Source: Oscillospiraceae bacterium
GTDB taxonomy: Bacteria; Bacillota; Clostridia; Oscillospirales; Oscillospiraceae
Assembly (NCBI GenBank): GCA_910575505.1
Contig: CAJTFK010000007.1
Span: 1-64,000 of the forward strand
Length of the DNA: 64,000 nt
Direction of reading: 5' to 3'
The notes under the pieces were generated by a model. The model had not been told where the DNA came from. It did not search any database and saw nothing but the letters and a program-made list of their open reading frames with translations. Each line of letters starts with the position of its first letter. Position 1 is the first letter of the stretch. The position numbers and the translations under genes are program-made. Below are positions 59,670 through 64,000 of the stretch, piece by piece.

Positions 59670-60995
59670 ATGAAAAAGAAGCTCTTTGCACTGCTGCTGG
59701 CCCTGTCCATGGTCCTCAGCATGGCCGCCTGCGGCGGCGGCAAGGACGGCGGCGCCTCCTCCAACGGCGGAGATGCTGCCGGCGGCGACGCCTCCGGTTC
59801 TGCCGAATCCACTCTGCACGTTGGCTATGACATGGCCACCGATACCAACAACTACGGCCCCTATTATGACGAGTGGAGCGACATGACCGACGAGGAGCTC
59901 TACGAAATGGCCAAGGAAGAAGCGGCGAACGGCGCAAAGGAAATCACCGTCTATGCCACCTCCTCCAAGATGCTGAAGGCCGAGGAGCCCTTTGAAGACC
60001 TGTACCCCGAGCTGGACCTGGTTGTGGCCGACCTGGACTCCGACGAGGTTCTGAGCAAGGCCGAAATCGAAAATCAGACCAACAATATTACGGCGGACGT
60101 GCTCCAGACCAAGGACGTCAACGGCGAGGTCTTCCATGAGTACTATGCCAACGGGGTTATCGAGCCCTTCTATCCCCGGGACATCTGCACCCACATCTCC
60201 GAGGAGAACCTGAAGTACAGCTATCCTCTGTACTCCTCTCAGGCCTTCTGGTACTACAATACCGAGGCCTTCCCTGACGGCCAGCCTATCACCAGCTGGT
60301 GGCAGATCATTGAGAAGGACGACGCCGGCAATCAGCACTATCAGCTCTTCACCAAGGAGATTGGTCAGGAAACCGCCTACCTCTCCCTGTTTGCCAGCTT
60401 CATCAACAATGCCGACGAAATGGCCCAGTCCTACAAGGACATCTACGGCAAGGATCTGGAATACACCTATGATGCGTCCAGCTTCAATTTTGAGGTTCCC
60501 GAGAACAACGCCGGCGTGGAATATCTGTGGCGCTTCACCCAGGCCAAGATGACCTTCATCGGTGACGGCGACGAGCTGGTTCTGGCCGTGCACAACTCCA
60601 CCAAGGATAAGCCCGCCCTGGCTCTGGCCTCCGCCGGCAAGATTGAGAACCGGGAGGAATCCGGCTACAACATTGGCTGGTGCATCAACCTCAGTCCCTA
60701 CACCGCTCTTCTGAACACCGAGTCCATGTTCGTGGTTCAGGGCTGCGACAACCCCGCCGGCGCCCGTCTCTTCATCCGCTACATCACCGGCGGCGCGGAC
60801 TGCCAGAGCGGCGGCCTGAAGCCCTTCACCAAGACCGGCAACTGGCCCCTCCGCGACGACTTCGTGGACGAGAAGAACCCCGCCAAGCTCTCTGAGCTGG
60901 GCGCCCGGGCCAACGACCTGGTTTCCATTTACGATATTTATCCCGACGTTCAGGATATGTGGCTGTACTGGCTGAGCCAGAGCCCCAACAAGTAA
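59670..60995 (+). CDS. ABC importer substrate-binding lipoprotein (ferric/polyamine type)
   Basis: 441 residues, AAAGGAG upstream. Signal with lipobox MAAC, then a Gly/Ser/Ala linker to about residue 50. The family 1-like two-lobe fold includes EITVYATSSKMLKAEEPFEDLYPELDL near the N-terminus and SSQAFWYYNTEAFPDGQPITSWWQI in the middle. Rich in Tyr, Trp and acidic residues. The ligand could be a metal complex, polyamine or phosphorylated compound; no residue set seen here settles it. Confidence 0.88.
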   Translation: MKKKLFALLLALSMVLSMAACGGGKDGGASSNGGDAAGGDASGSAESTLHVGYDMATDTNNYGPYYDEWSDMTDEELYEMAKEEAANGAKEITVYATSSKMLKAEEPFEDLYPELDLVVADLDSDEVLSKAEIENQTNNITADVLQTKDVNGEVFHEYYANGVIEPFYPRDICTHISEENLKYSYPLYSSQAFWYYNTEAFPDGQPITSWWQIIEKDDAGNQHYQLFTKEIGQETAYLSLFASFINNADEMAQSYKDIYGKDLEYTYDASSFNFEVPENNAGVEYLWRFTQAKMTFIGDGDELVLAVHNSTKDKPALALASAGKIENREESGYNIGWCINLSPYTALLNTESMFVVQGCDNPAGARLFIRYITGGADCQSGGLKPFTKTGNWPLRDDFVDEKNPAKLSELGARANDLVSIYDIYPDVQDMWLYWLSQSPNK

Positions 60996-61017
60996 GCGTC
61001 CGCTGCATCCATGTTCA

Positions 61018-61050
61018 GGCGGGCGGCCAGCGGGCCGCCCGCCCTTTTTA
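61018..61050 (+). terminator. Terminator after the binding-protein gene
   Basis: GGCGGGCGGCC/GGCCGCCCGCC stem with 4-nt loop and CTTTTT tail, just before the ribosome site of the next gene, so downstream genes may be expressed by read-through. Confidence 0.85.
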
Positions 61051-61064
61051 AAAAGGAGGCCTCT

Positions 61065-61595
61065 ATGCTCAGCAACAGCAACCCCATCCGGCAAAAAGAG
61101 ATCGACGAACGAATCGGCAGATTTGCCGACAGCTTCTGGGGCGCGTTCCAGATGACGGAAAACGGGAAGGTGAAAAGCACCCTCCTGCTCTATTCCTTCT
61201 GCCTCTGCTGGGTCTTCATCGCCGTATACTGCGGCTGCTATGCCCTGCTGAATCCTCCGCTGGACCGGCTGCTTGCCGGCGCTCCGGTACCGCTGGTCAG
61301 CCTCATAGAGGCCCTGGTTCCCTCCGCTCTGGGAACGGCGCTCTGCTGTCTGGTCTGGCTGCTTCCCGGCGACAAGCGGCTGCTGCCCGCCGGTTATCTC
61401 TGGATGGCGCTGCTGCTGCTGGCCTGTCTGGCGGCGCTGATGGTTCTCATGGGCTGGGAGAATGTCCCCTGGATTCTTCAATTCTTTGGAATGTTTGCGC
61501 TGGCTCCTATTCTGCTGGGCGGAGGGCTGTCGCTGCTGCTGTACTACCGCTACTGGAAGAAGCATCCCCCCCGCCGTAAAACCGGCAACGCTTAA
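61065..61595 (+). CDS. Small membrane protein of unknown function
   Basis: 176 residues from ATG 61065, AGGAGG five bases upstream. A 45-residue hydrophilic N-terminus is followed by four hydrophobic segments (about 45-65, 80-105, 115-135, 142-165). No family recognised. Likely in the same transcript as the importer and the HAD hydrolase (16-bp gap). Confidence 0.7.
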   Translation: MLSNSNPIRQKEIDERIGRFADSFWGAFQMTENGKVKSTLLLYSFCLCWVFIAVYCGCYALLNPPLDRLLAGAPVPLVSLIEALVPSALGTALCCLVWLLPGDKRLLPAGYLWMALLLLACLAALMVLMGWENVPWILQFFGMFALAPILLGGGLSLLLYYRYWKKHPPRRKTGNA

Positions 61596-61611
61596 AGAAG
61601 GCAGTGATATT

Positions 61612-62373
61612 ATGATCAATACCGTATTGTTTGACATGGGCGGAACGCTGGAAGACATCTATATTGACGAGACCAGCAAACAGGAGTCCGCTCAGGGCGT
61701 TCTCCGCATCCTCCGGGCCCATGGGCTGGGCCTGGATCTGGATACTCCTGCGGCGGTCCGCCTTCTGGCGGAGGGCTGGGACCGCTACGCCGCCTACCGG
61801 GGCCCCACCAACCGGGAGCTGAAGCCCGAGGAAATCTGGGGCAATTATGTTCTGACGGAAACGGGGCTGGACTTTGACGCCGTCAGGCCCTTTGCTGAGG
61901 AGCTGGCCCACATGTGGGAGGTCACCCATTACCACCGCCGTCTCCGCCCCCGCGTCAAGGAGATGCTGGAGGGGCTGAAGGGCCTTGGCATGAAGCTGGG
62001 CGTCATCAGCAACACCGCCGCCCTCTATCAGGTCTTCCGCACCCTGGAGGACTATGGCATCCGGGACTATTTCCAGGACGTCACCCTCTCCTCCGTCACC
62101 GGCTACCGCAAGCCGGACCCCAACATCTTCCTGGTTGCTCTGAATCAGGTCCGCTCCACCCCGGCAGAATGCGCCTATGTAGGGGACACCTATTCCCGGG
62201 ATGTGATTGGCCCGCAGAAGCTGGGCTTCGGAGCCACGTTCCACATCCATTCCTTCCTCACCCAGTCCCGGGACGGGGACGTGCCCAAGGAGGTGCGGGC
62301 GACCTATACCATTCAGGACATCTACGAGGTCTATACCATCCTCCGGGACCAGGCGCTTCAGGGCGCCTGCTGA
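61612..62373 (+). CDS. HAD-superfamily hydrolase with altered motif I
   Basis: 253 residues from ATG 61612 (weak AAGG site). Motif I is FDMGGTLED: the nucleophile D8 is present, but the usual general acid Asp two residues later is Gly10. Motif II lies in LGVISNTA, and motifs III-IV in GYRKPDPNIF and AYVGDTYSRDVIG. A helical cap lies at about 20-95. Most HAD phosphatases need Asp+2, so activity may differ (for example phosphonatase-like) or be low. Third gene after the importer; it could process an imported phosphorylated compound, but that is inference. Confidence 0.85.
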   Translation: MINTVLFDMGGTLEDIYIDETSKQESAQGVLRILRAHGLGLDLDTPAAVRLLAEGWDRYAAYRGPTNRELKPEEIWGNYVLTETGLDFDAVRPFAEELAHMWEVTHYHRRLRPRVKEMLEGLKGLGMKLGVISNTAALYQVFRTLEDYGIRDYFQDVTLSSVTGYRKPDPNIFLVALNQVRSTPAECAYVGDTYSRDVIGPQKLGFGATFHIHSFLTQSRDGDVPKEVRATYTIQDIYEVYTILRDQALQGAC

Positions 62374-62447
62374 GCCCGTTTGGAAGGCTGAAACACACCG
62401 GCCGTCTCCGGCCCTGACGCCGGAACCGCGGCCTACAAGGAGGATTT

Positions 62448-62807
62448 ATGCCAACCTTCAACCATTTTAATTTCAATGTCACAGATCTGGACCGTTCCAT
62501 CCGCTTCTACAAGGACGCCCTGGGCCTGGAGCCCATCCGCCGGAAGGAGGCGGACGATGGCAGCTTTGTACTGGTCTTTCTGGGAGACCGCCGGACCACC
62601 TTCCGTCTGGAGCTGACCTGGCTCCGGGACCACCCCCAGAAATACGACCTGGGCGAGTGCGAGTTCCATCTTGCCATGAAGGCGGAGGACTACGAGGCCT
62701 CCTATGCCAGGCACAAGGAAATGGGCTGCATCTGCTTTGAGAACCCCGCCATGGGGATTTACTTCATCAGCGACCCGGACGGGTACTGGATTGAGATTGT
62801 CCCATGA
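62448..62807 (+). CDS. VOC-superfamily protein (lactoylglutathione lyase-like)
   Basis: 119 residues, AAGGAGG upstream. Two beta-alpha-beta-beta-beta halves are visible: NHFNFNVTDLDRSIRFYKDALGL with putative metal ligand His5, TTFRLEL, CEFHLAMKAEDYE with His, and DPDGYWIEIVP with the C-terminal Glu. The H/E/H/E metal set of glyoxalase I is largely present. Substrate uncertain. Last gene of the importer cluster. Confidence 0.88.
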   Translation: MPTFNHFNFNVTDLDRSIRFYKDALGLEPIRRKEADDGSFVLVFLGDRRTTFRLELTWLRDHPQKYDLGECEFHLAMKAEDYEASYARHKEMGCICFENPAMGIYFISDPDGYWIEIVP

Positions 62808-62895
62808 CCCACGAGGGGTCATGGGATGCCCTGCGGCCTGCAGGCCGCAGGGCTGTTTGATTGAAAACGAAAGGAACCCCTGATGGGTTCCTTTC
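62803..62895. terminator. Three consecutive hairpins
   Basis: CCCATGACCC/GGGTCATGGG overlaps the VOC stop codon. It is followed by GCCCTGCGGCCTG/CAGGCCGCAGGGC (62828-62853) and CGAAAGGAACCC/GGGTTCCTTTCG (62866-62895). The second has a TGTTTG tail; together they end the plus-strand operon. Confidence 0.75.
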
Positions 62896-62945
62896 GTAGC
62901 TATCTTCCTTTCCGACACTTTTACAATACTGTTTTTTGACAAGCT

Positions 62946-62971
62946 GAGGGGGAACCAGAGGTTCCCCCTCA
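62946..62971 (-). terminator. Hairpin downstream of the YfcC-like gene
   Basis: GAGGGGGAACC/GGTTCCCCCTC with a 3-nt loop, about 55 bp past the minus-strand stop, followed by a U-poor tail. Confidence 0.6.
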
Positions 62972-63024
62972 AACGCCCCTTCCATTCCGAAACGAAGGAA
63001 AATACCCGTGTTTTCGGATGGTCC

Positions 63025-64000
63025 TTATCCAATGACAGCGCCAACTGTCAAAAACACGATGGTCAGCAGCAGAAAATACAGAATCAGCTTCCAGACATAT
63101 TTCACCCAGCGGTCATAGGGCACGTGGCCCAGGGCCAGGGCGCCCATGACCACCGCCGCCGTGGGGGTGATGATGTTCACAAGGCCGGAGGCGGACTGAA
63201 AGGCCGTCACCACCAGGTCGCCTCCCACCCCGGCGAAGCGGCCCAGGGGGGCCATGATGGGCACCGACAGGGTGGCCAGTCCCGAGGACGAGGGAATCAG
63301 AATGGTCAGCGGCAGGTAAATCAGGTACACCAGCAGAACGAAGCTGACAGGTCCCGCGCCGGTCAGAGCCGTCTCGCCCCAGTGGAGAACGGTGTCGGTG
63401 ATCTGCCCGTCGTTCATCAGCACCGTGATGCCCCGGCTGATGCCGATGATGAGGGCCACCCCCAGCAGGTCGGCGCAGCCCGCCACGAAGGTCTCGGCAA
63501 TCTCGTCCTCCCGCTGGCGGTCGATGAGGCCGATGACCACGCCCGCCGCCAGGAACAGGGCGCTGAGCTCCGGGAACCACCAGTTCAAAACCGGCAGGGG
63601 CAGGCCCATTTCGTCAAAGGGAATCACGCCGTAGACCATCACCAGAAAGGTCAGGGTGAACAGGGCCATGATGACCTTCCGCCGGGGTGTAAATTCCACG
63701 GTTTCCTCCATATTGGCCTGAATCTTTCCCGCGCCTACGCCGACAACGGACCGGGCGGGATTTTTTTTGACCCTGGCGGCGTAGGCCATGACATACCAGA
63801 TGGCGGCGCTCTCAAACACGACCCACTGGAGGGCCCGGAGCAGGATGCCCTCCCCCAGGGATACCCCGGCAAAGCCCGCCGCGATACCCGTGGCGAAGGG
63901 GTTGACGGTGGAGCCGATGATTCCGGCTCCGGCCCCCAGCAAAATCACGGAGATGCCCACCACCGCGTCATAGCCCGCCGCCAGGAACACGGGGATCAGC
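63025..64000 (-). CDS. YfcC/C4-dicarboxylate-type transporter, 5' end outside window
   Basis: The frame is open to the window edge (325 codons seen), so the N-terminus is missing. The visible part has eight or more hydrophobic segments, with paired half-motifs GSTVNPFATGIAAG and LIPSSSGLATLSVPIMAPLG typical of the YfcC/DcuC (ion transporter) superfamily: two inverted repeats with substrate-binding hairpins. Known or suspected substrates are basic amino acids, peptides or dicarboxylates. Upstream context is not visible. Confidence 0.85.
   Translation of the reverse strand, partial: LIPVFLAAGYDAVVGISVILLGAGAGIIGSTVNPFATGIAAGFAGVSLGEGILLRALQWVVFESAAIWYVMAYAARVKKNPARSVVGVGAGKIQANMEETVEFTPRRKVIMALFTLTFLVMVYGVIPFDEMGLPLPVLNWWFPELSALFLAAGVVIGLIDRQREDEIAETFVAGCADLLGVALIIGISRGITVLMNDGQITDTVLHWGETALTGAGPVSFVLLVYLIYLPLTILIPSSSGLATLSVPIMAPLGRFAGVGGDLVVTAFQSASGLVNIITPTAAVVMGALALGHVPYDRWVKYVWKLILYFLLLTIVFLTVGAVIG

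Overview
The window looks like a chromosomal segment of a high-GC, Gram-positive gut anaerobe of the Oscillospiraceae (Flavonifractor / Lawsonibacter / Pseudoflavonifractor type). This is an inference from GC-rich coding sequence, Firmicute-style AGGAGG ribosome sites, sigma-A promoters with 17-18 bp spacers, SLH-anchored S-layer protein, an S-box (SAM-I) riboswitch, an activator/reductase pair of the 2-hydroxyacyl-CoA dehydratase system, KtrAB and QueH. It was not tested by any search. No replication origin, prophage module, complete insertion sequence or CRISPR array was seen.

Layout. 1-2.1 kb: 5' end of a ROK-family protein gene (minus), a small inverted-repeat element in its leader, and a minus-strand tRNA-Leu operon (GAG, CAG, CAG) with consensus promoter and terminator. 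2.2-8.8 kb: citrate synthase, a MacB-like ABC transporter operon (ATPase, FtsX permease, lipoprotein) and a rhomboid-like protein, all minus. 8.9-12.8 kb: SAM-I riboswitch, metK, a compositionally foreign orphan hsdS and a membrane-anchored hypothetical. 12.9-20.5 kb: GNAT acetyltransferase, small protein, chemoreceptor with a CZB-type motif, an MBOAT/DHHW acyl-transfer operon and a DUF4358 lipoprotein. 20.6-30.1 kb: threonine aldolase, a wrecked SAM methyltransferase carrying a 125-bp hairpin insertion, ktrB-VOC-ktrA, and the two-gene dehydratase-activase system. 30.3-39 kb: queH, a PAS hybrid histidine kinase with two receivers, a DUF4397 repeat protein, a decayed small gene, Nudix hydrolase, diacylglycerol-kinase-like protein and an AI-2E family exporter. 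39-46 kb: degenerate 83-bp tandem repeats, a five-gene peptide/nickel-type ABC importer and a DUF3810 protein. 46-52 kb: ZIP transporter, tail-fibre-like protein and a 1,252-residue S-layer protein with tandem promoters. 52-64 kb: heterodimeric ABC exporter, a ferric-iron/polyamine-type ABC importer operon with accessory genes, and the 3' part of a YfcC-like transporter.

Themes. Most genes are ordinary housekeeping or transport genes. The less ordinary content is between and inside genes: (1) a family of about 160-bp elements with CTGTATTCA-type terminal inverted repeats, three copies, one inside an ABC operon; (2) a different, hairpin-rich 125-bp insertion that breaks a methyltransferase gene; (3) two ABC operons that share promoter architecture and a CGCAAACGTTTG palindrome typical of LacI-family operators; (4) two divergent intergenic regions in which the two promoters physically overlap or share a -35 box; (5) several gene remnants. 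Positions of short sites were read by eye and may be off by one base.
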